DNA of 64,000 nucleotides from Pantoea deleyi (GCF_022647325.1 NZ_CP071405.1:2852001-2916000), one strand, 5' to 3'. Shown: positions 8,584-18,109, numbered from the stretch's first letter. The notes: a model not told the origin generated them from the sequence alone. A program made the numbers and translations.

Positions 8584-9804
8584 ATGACCACTGGCGGCCA
8601 GTCACAAATAGGAAATGTCGATCTTGTTAAGCAACTTAATAGCGCAGCGGTTTATCGGCTGATTGACCAGCAGGGGCCGATATCGCGCATTCAGATTGCC
8701 GAACTCAGCCAGCTCGCGCCCGCCAGCGTCACCAAAATTACCCGCCAGTTGATCGAGCGCGGCCTGATAAAAGAGGTAGACCAGCAGGCGTCTACCGGCG
8801 GACGCCGCGCTATCTCCATCATCACTGAAACCCGCAATTTCCACACCATCGGCGTCCGGCTCGGACGCCACGACGCCACCCTGACCCTGTTCGATCTCAG
8901 CGGCAAATCGCTGGCCCAGGAAGATTATGCGCTGCCGGAACGTACGCAGGAGACGCTGGAACATGCGCTGTTCAACGCCATCGCCAGCTTTACTGAGCAG
9001 CACCAGCGGAAGATCCGTGAACTGATCGCGATTTCGGTGATCCTGCCGGGGCTGGTCGATCCGGTGAATGGCGTGATCCGCTATATGCCCCATATCGCTG
9101 TCAGCCACTGGCCGCTGGTCGCCAGCCTGCAGACGCGGTTTAACGTCACCAGTTTTGTCGGCCACGATATCCGCAGCCTGGCGCTGGCTGAGCACTACTT
9201 CGGTGCAAGTCGCGACTGTGCGGACTCGATTCTGGTGCGCTTACACCGCGGCACCGGCGCGGGCATTATCGCCAATGGCCATATTTTTCTTGGCAGCAAC
9301 GGTAACGTGGGCGAGATCGGCCATATCCAGGTCGATCCCCTCGGCGAGCGCTGTCACTGTGGCAACTTTGGCTGTCTTGAAACGATTGCGGCCAATGGAG
9401 CCATCGAAAATCGGGTACGGCATCTGCTGAATCAGGGCTACCCCAGCGTGCTGACGCTGGAGGCGTGCCAGATGGCTCATATCTGCAAAGCAGCCAATCA
9501 GGGCGATGCGCTGGCCTGCGAAGTAGTGGAGCACGTTGGCCGCTATCTGGGCAAAGCGATTGCAATCGCCATCAACCTGTTTAATCCGCAAAAAGTGGTG
9601 CTGGCAGGCGAAATCACCGAGGCTGAGAAAGTGCTGCTACCGGCCATTGAGGGCTGCATCAATACTCAGGCCCTGGCGGCGTTCCGTAAGAATCTGCCCG
9701 TCGTGCGCTCTGCCCTGGATCATCGCTCGGCGATTGGCGCGTTTGCGCTGGCTAAACGTGCCATGCTTAACGGCATTCTGCTGCAACATCTTCTGGAAGA
9801 CTAA
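8584..9804 (+). CDS. nagC: NagC, ROK-family transcriptional regulator of amino-sugar genes
   Basis: NagC represses nagE and nagBACD and is released by GlcNAc-6-P; in E. coli it also activates glmUS. The 406 residues begin with a winged helix (about 15-80, LNSAAVYRLIDQQGPISRIQIAELSQL, then the recognition helix around ASVTKITRQLIERG). A ROK sugar-kinase-like domain follows, with the structural zinc motif CHCGNFGCLE near 257-266. Length equals the E. coli protein. It lies third in nagBACD, 7 bases after nagA, so it controls its own operon through the operators at 6349 and 6443. Confidence 0.98.
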   Translation: MTTGGQSQIGNVDLVKQLNSAAVYRLIDQQGPISRIQIAELSQLAPASVTKITRQLIERGLIKEVDQQASTGGRRAISIITETRNFHTIGVRLGRHDATLTLFDLSGKSLAQEDYALPERTQETLEHALFNAIASFTEQHQRKIRELIAISVILPGLVDPVNGVIRYMPHIAVSHWPLVASLQTRFNVTSFVGHDIRSLALAEHYFGASRDCADSILVRLHRGTGAGIIANGHIFLGSNGNVGEIGHIQVDPLGERCHCGNFGCLETIAANGAIENRVRHLLNQGYPSVLTLEACQMAHICKAANQGDALACEVVEHVGRYLGKAIAIAINLFNPQKVVLAGEITEAEKVLLPAIEGCINTQALAAFRKNLPVVRSALDHRSAIGAFALAKRAMLNGILLQHLLED

Positions 9805-9843
9805 GCTAACCCGCTGCTGTGGCGGGCCACATCGGATCTGACT

Positions 9844-10596
9844 ATGACCATTAAAAGCGTAATTTGTGATATCGATGGCGTGCTGATGCACGACAACACG
9901 GCCGTTCCCGGCGCACAGGAATTTTTACAGCGTATTCTGGCCAAAGAGATGCCGCTGGTGGTGCTGACGAACTACCCCTCGCAAACCGAGCAGGATCTAG
10001 CCAACCGCTTTGCCTCGGCGGGCGTCGAGGTGCCGGAATCCGTTTTCTACACTTCCGCCATGGCCACCGCCGACTTCCTGCGTCGTCAGGAGGGCAAAAA
10101 GGCGTATGTGATTGGTGAAGGCGCGCTGATTCATGAACTCTACAAAGCGGGCTTTACCATTACCGATGTGAACCCCGACTTTGTGATTGTTGGTGAAACA
10201 CGCTCGTTCAACTGGGACATGATGCATAAAGCGGCCTTTTTCGTGGCCAGCGGCGCACGCTTTATCGCTACCAACCCGGACACCCACGCCCGCGGATTTA
10301 TCCCCGCCTGTGGCGCACTCTGTGCCGGTATCGAAAAGATCTCGGGTCGCAGCCCGTTTGTGGTTGGCAAACCCAGCCCCTACATCATGCGCGCCGCCCT
10401 GAACAAAATGCAGGCCCACTCTGAAGAGACGGTGATCGTCGGGGATAATCTGCGCACCGATATTCTGGCCGGATTCCAGGCGGGTCTGGAGACGGTGCTG
10501 GTGCTGTCGGGTGTTTCAACGCTCAGCGATATTGATGCCATGCCGTTCCGTCCGGACTGGATCTACCCTTCCGTGGCCGATATTGACCTGTTCTGA
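9844..10596 (+). CDS. nagD: UMP phosphatase NagD (HAD subfamily IIA)
   Basis: NagD is a cytoplasmic HAD phosphatase with preference for UMP and other ribonucleoside monophosphates. The 250 residues match E. coli length. HAD motif I is DIDGVLM with nucleophile D9 and acid D11. Motif II is in VLTNYPS, the motif III lysine in GKPSPYIM and motif IV in VGDNLRTDILAG. A C2-type cap lies between. It is the distal gene of nagBACD. Its link to amino-sugar use is indirect, possibly disposal of UMP from UDP-GlcNAc turnover, which is inference. Confidence 0.97.
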   Translation: MTIKSVICDIDGVLMHDNTAVPGAQEFLQRILAKEMPLVVLTNYPSQTEQDLANRFASAGVEVPESVFYTSAMATADFLRRQEGKKAYVIGEGALIHELYKAGFTITDVNPDFVIVGETRSFNWDMMHKAAFFVASGARFIATNPDTHARGFIPACGALCAGIEKISGRSPFVVGKPSPYIMRAALNKMQAHSEETVIVGDNLRTDILAGFQAGLETVLVLSGVSTLSDIDAMPFRPDWIYPSVADIDLF

Positions 10597-10610
10597 TTGC
10601 TTTTGCTTAT

Positions 10611-10638
10611 GACGCATCCGGCTGCACTGTGATGCGTC
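10611..10638. terminator. Hairpin after nagD
   Basis: GACGCATC (10611-10618) pairs with GATGCGTC (10631-10638), and CCCCTTTT follows. It is a weak terminator candidate for nagBACD. A similar GCATCCGG...GATGCG element occurs at 16461-16484 before ybeZ, so both may be degenerate REP-like units. Confidence 0.5.
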
Positions 10639-10677
10639 TCCCCTTTTCCGCCCTCTCCCGCCCCATTCAGCCGCCTG

Positions 10678-10693
10678 TTTTTTGCGCAAAAAA
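10678..10693. repeat. 16-bp perfect palindrome upstream of asnB
   Basis: TTTTTTGCGCAAAAAA reads the same on both strands. It lies about 212 bp before asnB in a gap (10597-10904) that has no gene. It could be a protein site, or the second half of a nagD terminator. No regulator is assigned. Confidence 0.4.
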
Positions 10694-10904
10694 GCCAGTT
10701 CATTGCCGATCCAACAATAAAAAAACGTTTTAATTATCGTTTATTCAATTTTATCGCCATGTGAACAATATTTTTATCAGTAAAACACGATTCCTCTTGC
10801 ATTGATCACACCAAATAGCGCATTTTCTTATGTATCACGCAGCGTCAGGCTGCCGGACAACGGTAAAAGATAACATCGCCGTAAGGTGAGATCAGGAGTC
10901 AGTT

Positions 10905-12572
10905 ATGTGTTCAATCTTTGGTGTGCTGGATCTGAAAAGCGATCCTGTTGAGCTGCGCAAGAAAGCGCTGGAATGTTCACGCTTAATGCGTCATCGCGGC
11001 CCGGACTGGTCAGGCGTCTATGCCGATGACCACGCTATTCTGGCGCATGAACGTCTCTCCATTGTTGACGTTAACAACGGCGCACAGCCGCTTTATAACG
11101 CCGACCACACCCACGTCCTGGCGGTTAACGGTGAGATCTACAACCATCAGGCGCTGCGCGCAGAACTCAGCGATCGCTACGCGTTCCAGACCGGTTCTGA
11201 CTGTGAAGTGATCCTGGCGCTTTATCAGGAAAAAGGCGTCGATTTCCTCGACGAGCTGGAAGGCATGTTCGCCTTTATCCTTTATGACAGCGTGAAACAG
11301 ACCTATCTGATCGGTCGTGATCATATCGGCATCATCCCGCTCTATATGGGCAACGATGAGCACGGCAACCTCTATGTCGCGTCAGAGATGAAAGCGCTGG
11401 TGCCGGTCTGCCGTTCCATCAAAGAGTTCCCGCCGGGAAGCTACCTCTCCAGCACCGATGGCGAGATTCGTCGTTACTGGCAGCGTGACTGGATGGAATA
11501 CAAAAACGTTGAGCACAACACCACCGACGCCGCCGGTCTGAAACACGCGCTGGAAGAGTCAGTGAAGAGCCACCTGATGTCCGACGTGCCTTACGGCGTG
11601 CTGCTGTCGGGCGGGCTGGACTCGTCAATCATCTCCGCCGTGACCAAGCGTTTTGCCGCTAAGCGTGTGGAAGATCAGGATAAAAGCGATGCGTGGTGGC
11701 CTCAGCTGCACTCCTTCGCGGTCGGTCTGGAAGGTTCACCCGATCTGAAGGCGGCGAAATCGGTGGCGGAGCATCTGGGCACCGTTCACCATGAGATCCA
11801 CTTCACCGTTCAGGAAGGTCTGGATGCGATTCGTGATGTGATCTATCACATCGAGACCTATGACGTTACCACTATCCGTGCCTCGACGCCGATGTACCTG
11901 ATGTCACGTAAGATCAAGGCGATGGGCATCAAGATGGTGCTGTCGGGCGAAGGCGCAGACGAAGTGTTTGGCGGCTACCTCTACTTCCATAAAGCCCCTG
12001 ACGCCAAAGAGTTCCACGACGAAAACGTGCGCAAACTGCAGGCGCTGCATATGTTTGACTGCGCCCGTGCCAACAAGGCGATGTCCGCCTGGGGCGTGGA
12101 AGCGCGTGTGCCGTTCCTGGATAAAAAATTCCTGGATGTGGCGATGCGTATCAACCCGGCCGATAAGATGTGTGGCAGCAACGGTAAAATGGAGAAGCAC
12201 ATCCTGCGTGAATGTTTCTCCTCTTACCTGCCAGAGAGCGTGGCGTGGCGTCAGAAAGAGCAGTTCTCAGACGGTGTGGGCTACAGCTGGATCGACTCAC
12301 TGAAAGAAGTGGCCGCGAAGCAAATCAGCGACCAGCAGCTGGCGACCGCCCATTTCCGTTTCCCGTTCAACACGCCGGGGTCGAAAGAAGCGTATCTCTA
12401 CCGTGAGATTTTCGAAGAGCTGTTCCCGTTAGCCAGCGCGGCAGAGTGTGTGCCGGGTGGTCCATCGGTGGCCTGTTCGTCTGCCAAAGCGATTGAGTGG
12501 GATGAAGCATTTAAAAAGATGGATGACCCCTCTGGCCGTGCGGTCGGTGTGCATCAGTCCGCCTATAAATAA
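10905..12572 (+). CDS. asnB: Asparagine synthetase B, glutamine-hydrolysing
   Basis: AsnB makes asparagine from aspartate, ATP and glutamine. The 555-residue protein starts MCSIFGV, so Cys2 becomes the N-terminal nucleophile of the class II glutaminase domain once Met is removed. The glutaminase residues NGEIYNH are present. The synthetase domain carries the PP-loop LSGGLDSS at about 234-241. The start has an AGGAGTC ribosome binding site. It is alone between the nag operon and the tRNA array, with its own strong terminator, as in E. coli. Confidence 0.98.
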   Translation: MCSIFGVLDLKSDPVELRKKALECSRLMRHRGPDWSGVYADDHAILAHERLSIVDVNNGAQPLYNADHTHVLAVNGEIYNHQALRAELSDRYAFQTGSDCEVILALYQEKGVDFLDELEGMFAFILYDSVKQTYLIGRDHIGIIPLYMGNDEHGNLYVASEMKALVPVCRSIKEFPPGSYLSSTDGEIRRYWQRDWMEYKNVEHNTTDAAGLKHALEESVKSHLMSDVPYGVLLSGGLDSSIISAVTKRFAAKRVEDQDKSDAWWPQLHSFAVGLEGSPDLKAAKSVAEHLGTVHHEIHFTVQEGLDAIRDVIYHIETYDVTTIRASTPMYLMSRKIKAMGIKMVLSGEGADEVFGGYLYFHKAPDAKEFHDENVRKLQALHMFDCARANKAMSAWGVEARVPFLDKKFLDVAMRINPADKMCGSNGKMEKHILRECFSSYLPESVAWRQKEQFSDGVGYSWIDSLKEVAAKQISDQQLATAHFRFPFNTPGSKEAYLYREIFEELFPLASAAECVPGGPSVACSSAKAIEWDEAFKKMDDPSGRAVGVHQSAYK

Positions 12573-12591
12573 GCAAACAGAACGACAGCAG

Positions 12592-12618
12592 AATGGGCCC
12601 GCTGTGGCCCATTTTTTT
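12592..12618 (+). terminator. Terminator of asnB
   Basis: The 7-bp stem ATGGGCC / GGCCCAT is followed directly by a T run, 20 bases past the asnB stop codon. Confidence 0.9.
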
Positions 12619-12721
12619 GACGATCGGCGTTGTATTCACTGAAAAATTGCCGAATAAACACCCAGGCTGGTTATAAGCCAGTCAAACAGCGATTATCTGG
12701 CAAAAATCGGTAAAAAAATTG

Positions 12722-12750
12722 TTGACGCTGTCAGGTCAACTCCGCATAAT
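12722..12750 (+). promoter_or_regulatory. Promoter of the seven-tRNA operon, stringent type
   Basis: A -35 TTGACG (12722-12727) and a -10 CATAAT (12745-12750) are spaced 17 bp apart. The GC-rich discriminator GCGCCCCGC follows, the hallmark of ppGpp/DksA-repressed stable RNA promoters. The first tRNA starts 41 bp after the -10. Confidence 0.88.
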
Positions 12751-12790
12751 GCGCCCCGCAACGCCGATGAAGGTAACGCGAAAAAAAGAT

Positions 12791-12867
12791 GGCTACGTAG
12801 CTCAGCTGGTTAGAGCACAGCACTCATAATGCTGGGGTCACAGGTTCGATTCCCGTCGTAGCCACCA
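12791..12867 (+). tRNA. metT: tRNA-Met (CAT), elongator, copy 1
   Basis: The 77-nt cloverleaf has acceptor GGCTACG/CGTAGCC, anticodon CAT, TTCGAT in the T loop and encoded CCA. It is first in the array and identical to the copy at 13190. A fully paired acceptor stem marks it as elongator rather than initiator. Confidence 0.95.
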
Positions 12868-12876
12868 TCTTTTTTT

Positions 12877-12961
12877 GCGGGAGTGGCGAAATTGGTAGAC
12901 GCACCAGATTTAGGTTCTGGCGCCGCAAGGTGTGCGAGTTCAAGTCTCGCCTCCCGCACCA
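12877..12961 (+). tRNA. leuW: tRNA-Leu (TAG)
   Basis: The 85-nt class II tRNA has acceptor GCGGGAG/CTCCCGC, anticodon TAG within CCAGA-TTTAGGT-TCTGG, an extended variable arm and encoded CCA. It decodes CUN codons. Second gene of the array. Confidence 0.95.
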
Positions 12962-12983
12962 TTTCATTATTCGGCAGCGTGGA

Positions 12984-13058
12984 TGGGATATCGCCAAGCG
13001 GTAAGGCACCGGTTTTTGATACCGGCATTCCCTGGTTCGAATCCAGGTATCCCAGCCA
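12984..13058 (+). tRNA. glnU: tRNA-Gln (TTG), copy 1
   Basis: The 75-nt tRNA has acceptor TGGGATA/TATCCCA, anticodon TTG in CCGGT-TTTTGAT-ACCGG and encoded GCCA. It decodes CAA and is identical to the next copy at 13093. Confidence 0.95.
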
Positions 13059-13092
13059 ATTTTGATGATTCTCGATGCTGAGAACGGACGAA

Positions 13093-13167
13093 TGGGATAT
13101 CGCCAAGCGGTAAGGCACCGGTTTTTGATACCGGCATTCCCTGGTTCGAATCCAGGTATCCCAGCCA
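13093..13167 (+). tRNA. glnW: tRNA-Gln (TTG), copy 2
   Basis: Identical in sequence to the gene at 12984-13058, separated by a 34-base spacer. Tandem duplication of tRNA-Gln (TTG) at this place is also the E. coli arrangement. Confidence 0.95.
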
Positions 13168-13189
13168 TCATCGAAATGCAGTACAATTT

Positions 13190-13266
13190 GGCTACGTAGC
13201 TCAGCTGGTTAGAGCACAGCACTCATAATGCTGGGGTCACAGGTTCGATTCCCGTCGTAGCCACCA
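13190..13266 (+). tRNA. metU: tRNA-Met (CAT), elongator, copy 2
   Basis: Identical to the first array member (12791-12867), with anticodon CAT and encoded CCA. Its position between the TTG and CTG glutamine tRNAs matches E. coli metU. Confidence 0.95.
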
Positions 13267-13272
13267 TATAAT

Positions 13273-13347
13273 TGGGGTGTCGCCAAGCGGTAAGGCACTG
13301 GTTTCTGATACCAGCATTCCGGGGTTCGAATCCCTGCACCCCAGCCA
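13273..13347 (+). tRNA. glnV: tRNA-Gln (CTG), copy 1
   Basis: The 75-nt tRNA has acceptor TGGGGTG/CACCCCA, anticodon CTG in CTGGT-TTCTGAT-ACCAG and encoded GCCA. It decodes CAG and begins only 6 bases after the previous tRNA. Confidence 0.95.
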
Positions 13348-13374
13348 TACAAAGACAATTTGATTAACACCTAT

Positions 13375-13449
13375 TGGGGTGTCGCCAAGCGGTAAGGCAC
13401 TGGTTTCTGATACCAGCATTCCGGGGTTCGAATCCCTGCACCCCAGCCA
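13375..13449 (+). tRNA. glnX: tRNA-Gln (CTG), copy 2
   Basis: Identical to the gene at 13273-13347 and last of the array. A terminator follows 14 bases later. Confidence 0.95.
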
Positions 13450-13462
13450 AATTGCACAACAT

Positions 13463-13491
13463 AGCCCGCTTTTGCGGGCTTTGTTGTTTTT
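13463..13491 (+). terminator. Terminator of the tRNA array
   Basis: The stem AGCCCGC / GCGGGCT around TTTT is followed by TTGTTGTTTTT, a strong intrinsic terminator just after the last tRNA. Confidence 0.9.
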
Positions 13492-13551
13492 GTCCCATGC
13501 GGATTCGCATGCCCGATTCAGGCCCGCCCTGCGGCGAGCCTGAGACCCCGC

Positions 13552-14724
13552 CTATAACCCCAGCGCGTAACGCAATACCTGCCGTTTCAGTACGCCGGAA
13601 TGTTCTGCCGCGATCAGGCCAAGGTTCCGTGCGAACCGCAGCGGCGCAAGCTGGTTGCTGAAGGCGAAGTAGAACAGATCCATCCCTCCCTGCATCAGCA
13701 TATTGTCTTTACGCCGCTGGCGATGATAGCGCTGCAGTACCCGCTCGGCTGCCCAGTCCTCCGCCGCACCGCGCGCGCTGACCAGCACATCAATCAGGGC
13801 ATCAACGTCGCGATAGCCCAGATTCACGCCCTGCCCGGCCAGCGGGTTGATGGTATGGGCGGCATCCCCGACCAGCGCCAGCCCCGGCAGGACATACTGC
13901 GAAGCATGACGCCGCACCAGCGGGAAACCGCCCGCCGCATGTGCTTTGAAGCGTCCCAGCCGCGCCGGGAAGTGACTGGCAATCTCTTTTTCCAGCTGGG
14001 CCAGCGGCATCGCCTGCAACTGGCGGACCCGGGCGGGCGCGTCATACCAGACCAGCGAGGCCCGGTTGCCATACAGCGGCAAAAAGGCGCGCGGTCCCTG
14101 AGGCGTAAAGTGCTGCCAGGTGGCGTCGCCCGCCGGGTGTTCGCAGGTGACGCTAATCAGTAAACAGGACTGCGCATAGCTCCAGCCATGAATACCGATA
14201 CCAGCCATCTGGCGCACCTGCGAGTTTGCTCCGTCCGCTCCCACCACCAGCCGGGTATGCAGAACCACGTTGTCGCTGAGATCCACCCGCCAGCCGCCAT
14301 TTTCGGGCTGCAGGTTCTCCAGCGTGGTCGGGCAGTAGCAGGTTACGCCCAGCGACTGCATCTCCTCCCACAGCGCCCGCTGCAGCACGCTGTTCTCGAC
14401 CATAAAGCCCAGCTCCGGCAGCCCCAGCGAGGCCGCATCAAAGCTCACCTGCGCCGTCTGCCACTCCCAGGTTTCCAGTTTACGATAGGGCGCACTGCGC
14501 ATCGCCTCAACCCGTGACCAGACGTTGAGCTGCTTCAGTAGCCCCACCGACGCGGACCCAATCGCCGAAATCCGCAGATCGGGATCGCTGTCGGGATCGA
14601 AAGGCGCAGGTTCGGCGCGTTCAATCACCGCTACGCGAAAATGGTGCTGTGTCAGTCCACAGGCCAGCGCGGCACCGACCATGCCACCGCCGACAATCAC
14701 TACATCAAACTGATTATCCTGCAT
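13552..14724 (-). CDS. ubiF: 3-demethoxyubiquinol 3-hydroxylase UbiF
   Basis: UbiF is an FAD monooxygenase that hydroxylates the last open ring position of demethoxyubiquinol in aerobic ubiquinone synthesis. The 390-residue protein has the Rossmann dinucleotide motif VVIVGGGMVG at about 8-17. The second FAD motif GDAAHTINPLAGQGVNLG typical of the UbiH/UbiF/UbiI group lies near residue 285-300. The length matches E. coli UbiF (391). It is transcribed towards the tRNA array and divergently from miaB, as in E. coli. The 172-bp gap to miaB must hold both promoters, but I could not assign them. Confidence 0.96.
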   Translation of the reverse strand: MQDNQFDVVIVGGGMVGAALACGLTQHHFRVAVIERAEPAPFDPDSDPDLRISAIGSASVGLLKQLNVWSRVEAMRSAPYRKLETWEWQTAQVSFDAASLGLPELGFMVENSVLQRALWEEMQSLGVTCYCPTTLENLQPENGGWRVDLSDNVVLHTRLVVGADGANSQVRQMAGIGIHGWSYAQSCLLISVTCEHPAGDATWQHFTPQGPRAFLPLYGNRASLVWYDAPARVRQLQAMPLAQLEKEIASHFPARLGRFKAHAAGGFPLVRRHASQYVLPGLALVGDAAHTINPLAGQGVNLGYRDVDALIDVLVSARGAAEDWAAERVLQRYHRQRRKDNMLMQGGMDLFYFAFSNQLAPLRFARNLGLIAAEHSGVLKRQVLRYALGL

Positions 14725-14896
14725 TGCTTATGTCCCTCTCTTAAGCCCGACTGCCAGCGCAAACCGGGTCTGAATAGAGCAAAGTGTACCGGAAAACCCG
14801 ATTGCTGGCAGAAAAGCCCTCAGGCTGGTCACCACAGCATCAAAGCATTACAATATGCGCCCCGCACTTCACTGCACTGAATCAATGGCTAGCGCG

Positions 14897-16321
14897 ATGA
14901 CAAAAAAACTGCATATCAAAACCTGGGGATGTCAGATGAATGAATATGATTCATCAAAGATGTCTGATCTGCTGAACAGTACGCACGGCTATACGCTGAC
15001 CGAGGTCCCTGAAGAGGCGGATATTCTGCTGCTCAACACCTGCTCTATTCGTGAGAAAGCGCAGGAGAAGGTGTTTCATCTGCTAGGGCGCTGGAGAAAG
15101 CTCAAAGAGCGTAACCCGGATGTGATTATCGGCGTGGGCGGCTGCGTCGCATCACAGGAAGGCGACCATATTCGTCAGCGCGCGCCCTGCGTGGATATCG
15201 TGTTTGGTCCGCAGACCCTCCATCGCCTGCCGGAGATGATCAATACCGTGCGCGGCAGCAAAAGCCCGGTGGTGGATATCAGCTTCCCGGAGATCGAAAA
15301 ATTTGACCGTCTGCCGGAGCCTCGGGCAGAAGGCCCGACCGCCTTTGTCTCGATCATGGAAGGCTGCAACAAATATTGTACGTTCTGCGTGGTGCCTTAC
15401 ACCCGCGGCGAAGAGGTGAGCCGTCCCAGCGACGACATTCTGCTGGAGATCGCGCAGCTCGCGGCGCAGGGTGTACGGGAAGTCAACCTGCTGGGTCAGA
15501 ACGTCAACGCCTATCGCGGCGCCACCTTCGACGGTGAGATCTGCACCTTCGCTGAGCTGCTGCGCCTGGTTGCCGCCATCGACGGTATCGACCGTATCCG
15601 TTTCACCACCAGCCACCCGATTGAGTTCACCGATGACATTATCGATGTTTATCGCGATACCCCGGAACTGGTGAGCTTCCTGCATCTGCCGGTACAGAGT
15701 GGTTCAGACCGCATTCTGACCCTGATGAAGCGTGCGCACACCGCGCTGGAGTACAAGGCGATTATCCGCAAGCTGCGCGCGGCGCGTCCGGATATTGAGA
15801 TCAGCTCCGACTTCATCATCGGTTTCCCTGGTGAGACTCAGCAGGATTTCGAGCAGACCATGAAGCTTATTGGCGAGATTAATTTCGACGTCAGCTTCAG
15901 CTTTGTTTACTCGGCCCGTCCCGGCACGCCCGCCGCAGATCTGCCGGATGATGTCAGCGAAGAAGAGAAGAAGCAGCGTCTGTGGATCCTGCAGGAGCGG
16001 ATCAACCAGCAGGCGCAGGCCATCAGTCGCCGTATGCTCGGCACCGTGCAGCGCATTCTGGTGGAAGGCATCTCCCGCAAGAATGTCATGGAAGTCTCCG
16101 GCCGCACCGAAAACAACCGCGTGGTCAACTTCGAAGGCTCACCAGAGATGATCGGCCGCTTCGTGGATGTTGAAATCGTCGATGTCTACACCAACTCGCT
16201 GCGCGGCAGACTGGTCAGAACCGAAGAGGAGATGGGACTGCGCATGGCACAGAGCCCGGCCTCGGTGATTGCCCGTACCCGCAAAGAAAACGACATCGGC
16301 GTCGCCCTCTTCCAGCCATGA
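14897..16321 (+). CDS. miaB: tRNA-2-methylthio-N6-dimethylallyladenosine synthase MiaB
   Basis: MiaB adds a methylthio group to i6A37 of tRNAs reading U-starting codons. The start at 14897 ([13 protein letters not shown]) gives 474 residues, exactly the E. coli length. The frame is open 14 codons upstream, but that part has no family match, and neither site has a strong ribosome binding site. The N-terminal MTTase domain provides cluster cysteines at C12, in [10 protein letters not shown] and in GVGGCVAS. The radical SAM cluster is [11 protein letters not shown] near 157-164. A TRAM domain lies at the C-terminus. It is first of the miaB-ybeZ-ybeY-corC-lnt set. Confidence 0.97.
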   Translation: MTKKLHIKTWGCQMNEYDSSKMSDLLNSTHGYTLTEVPEEADILLLNTCSIREKAQEKVFHLLGRWRKLKERNPDVIIGVGGCVASQEGDHIRQRAPCVDIVFGPQTLHRLPEMINTVRGSKSPVVDISFPEIEKFDRLPEPRAEGPTAFVSIMEGCNKYCTFCVVPYTRGEEVSRPSDDILLEIAQLAAQGVREVNLLGQNVNAYRGATFDGEICTFAELLRLVAAIDGIDRIRFTTSHPIEFTDDIIDVYRDTPELVSFLHLPVQSGSDRILTLMKRAHTALEYKAIIRKLRAARPDIEISSDFIIGFPGETQQDFEQTMKLIGEINFDVSFSFVYSARPGTPAADLPDDVSEEEKKQRLWILQERINQQAQAISRRMLGTVQRILVEGISRKNVMEVSGRTENNRVVNFEGSPEMIGRFVDVEIVDVYTNSLRGRLVRTEEEMGLRMAQSPASVIARTRKENDIGVALFQP

Positions 16322-16336
16322 TACCCGCTTTACTGT

Positions 16337-16361
16337 GCGGCAGCGCGCATCGCGTTGCCGC
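16337..16361 (+). other. 11-bp hairpin after miaB
   Basis: GCGGCAGCGCG and CGCGTTGCCGC pair with one mismatch around a 3-base loop, 16 bases past the miaB stop. There is no T tract. It may attenuate or separate miaB from ybeZ; the 209-bp gap suggests ybeZ has its own promoter. Confidence 0.5.
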
Positions 16362-16530
16362 CAATTTCACGCTGCACCACTTGGTTTCCGGACGGGTTGC
16401 CCAAATATCTCTCCTTAAGCTTGCGCCCCGGCGTTACGGCATAAATAATTTCGTTATGGTGCATCCGGTTAAGGCCTGCGATGCGTCAGACACATCCCCT
16501 AACTGGCCCTGAGGGACCCAAAGGATTCGT

Positions 16531-17592
16531 TTGAATATCGAAACTCGTGAAATCGCCCTTGAACCGGCTGATAACCGTCGTCTGATGAGCCTGTGCGGGC
16601 CGTTTGACGATAATGTGAAACAGCTTGAGCGTCGTCTGGGTATTGAGATCAATCGTCGCGACAACGTCTTTAAGCTGACAGGACGTGCGCTCAGCGTTAA
16701 TGCCGCAGCCGATATTCTGAAAACCCTGTATGTCGACACCGCCCCTGTGCGGGGTGAGATCCCGGATATTGAGCCTGACCAGATCCATCTGGCAATCAAA
16801 GAGAGCCGGGTGCTGGAGCAGACCGCCGAGAGCGTGCCGGAGTACGGCAAAGCGGTCAACATCAAGACCAAGCGCGGGGTCATTAAGCCCCGTACGCCGA
16901 ATCAGGCGCAGTACATCGCGAATGTGCTCGACCACGACATCACCTTCGGCGTCGGCCCGGCGGGCACCGGTAAAACCTATCTGGCCGTTGCGGCGGCCGT
17001 GGATGCGCTGGAACGCCAGGAGATCCGCCGTATTCTGCTGACCCGTCCTGCGGTAGAAGCGGGCGAAAAGCTCGGCTTCCTGCCGGGCGATCTGAGTCAG
17101 AAGGTCGATCCCTATCTGCGTCCGCTCTACGATGCGCTGTTCGAGATGCTGGGCTTTGAGCGGGTCGAAAAGCTGATGGAGCGTAACGTCATCGAAGTGG
17201 CACCGCTGGCCTATATGCGTGGCCGTACGCTGAACGATGCGTTCATCATCCTGGATGAGAGCCAGAACACCACCATCGAGCAGATGAAGATGTTCCTGAC
17301 GCGTATCGGCTTTAACTCCAAAGCGGTTATCACCGGCGACGTCACCCAGATTGACCTGCCGCGTCACGTTAAATCGGGGCTGCGTCACGCCATTGAGGTG
17401 CTGGCGGACGTGGAAGAGATCAGCTTCAACTTCTTCCACAGCGAAGACGTGGTGCGTCACCCGGTAGTAGCCCGTATTGTCACCGCCTATGAAGCCTGGG
17501 AAGCGGCCGATCAGACCCGCCGTGACCAGCAGGCAGAAGAGCGTAAACGCGACGCGCTGGCTGCACAGAGCGCCCCGCAGGAGAGCAAATGA
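16531..17592 (+). CDS. ybeZ: PhoH-family ATPase YbeZ, TTG start
   Basis: YbeZ is a PhoH-like P-loop nucleotide-binding protein that partners the endoribonuclease YbeY in rRNA maturation and ribosome quality control. The 353-residue protein has Walker A GPAGTGKT at about 142-149 and Walker B in AFIILDES. The start codon is TTG at 16531 after AAAGGATTCG. I chose it because the N-terminus [15 protein letters not shown] aligns with the E. coli protein, which to my memory also uses TTG. Its last four bases overlap ybeY, so the partners are translationally coupled. The C-terminal tail is charged and variable. Confidence 0.96.
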   Translation: MNIETREIALEPADNRRLMSLCGPFDDNVKQLERRLGIEINRRDNVFKLTGRALSVNAAADILKTLYVDTAPVRGEIPDIEPDQIHLAIKESRVLEQTAESVPEYGKAVNIKTKRGVIKPRTPNQAQYIANVLDHDITFGVGPAGTGKTYLAVAAAVDALERQEIRRILLTRPAVEAGEKLGFLPGDLSQKVDPYLRPLYDALFEMLGFERVEKLMERNVIEVAPLAYMRGRTLNDAFIILDESQNTTIEQMKMFLTRIGFNSKAVITGDVTQIDLPRHVKSGLRHAIEVLADVEEISFNFFHSEDVVRHPVVARIVTAYEAWEAADQTRRDQQAEERKRDALAAQSAPQESK

Positions 17593-18062
17593 GCGAGGTC
17601 ATTCTCGACCTGCAGGTCGCCTGTGAAAACAGCGCTGGCCTGCCAGATGAAAGCCAGTTTCACCGCTGGCTGACCGCGGCTGTCACCCCCTTTCAGCCCG
17701 ACAGTGAAGTGACCGTGCGTCTGGTCGATGAAGCGGAGAGTCATGAACTGAACCTGACTTACCGCGGCAAAGATAAACCGACCAACGTGCTCTCTTTCCC
17801 GTTTGAGGCTCCGCCTGGCATTGAACTGCCCCTGCTGGGCGACCTGATCATCTGCCGCCAGGTGGTGGAGCAGGAAGCCGCTGAACAGGGTAAGCCTGTC
17901 GACGCCCACTGGGCGCATATGGTGGTGCACGGCACCCTGCATCTGCTGGGTTACGACCACATTGACGACGACGAAGCCGACGAGATGGAAGGGCTGGAGA
18001 CCGAGATAATGCTTGCTCTCGGTTATCCTGATCCGTACATTTCGGAGAAAGACGACGCCTGA
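17589..18062 (+). CDS. ybeY: Endoribonuclease YbeY (16S rRNA maturation)
   Basis: YbeY is a zinc-dependent single-strand endoribonuclease needed for 16S rRNA 3' end maturation and 70S quality control. The 157-residue protein carries the UPF0054 zinc motif [11 protein letters not shown] at about 114-124, with all three histidines in place. A second conserved segment, [11 protein letters not shown], lies in its first half. It overlaps the ybeZ stop by four bases (ATGA). A hairpin in the 83-bp gap precedes corC. Confidence 0.98.
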   Translation: MSEVILDLQVACENSAGLPDESQFHRWLTAAVTPFQPDSEVTVRLVDEAESHELNLTYRGKDKPTNVLSFPFEAPPGIELPLLGDLIICRQVVEQEAAEQGKPVDAHWAHMVVHGTLHLLGYDHIDDDEADEMEGLETEIMLALGYPDPYISEKDDA

Positions 18063-18082
18063 GTGCTGAACGCAGGCTATCC

Positions 18083-18109
18083 GGCTGTCGGTCCCGGTGA
18101 CTGACAGCC
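18083..18109 (+). other. Hairpin between ybeY and corC
   Basis: GGCTGTC (18083-18089) pairs with GACAGCC (18103-18109), and the stem can extend by GT/AC with one mismatch. CCCCCTTTCC follows. It may act as a weak attenuator within the operon. Confidence 0.4.

Noticed and set aside
12791-13449. Repeated blocks in the tRNA region considered as a CRISPR-like array
   Set aside because: The repeats are complete tRNA genes with proper cloverleafs and anticodons; spacers are short and irregular.
16410-16450. Possible heat-shock sigma-32 promoter before ybeZ
   Set aside because: The E. coli genes are heat-shock controlled, but no adequate CTTGAA / CCCCATNT pair was found here.
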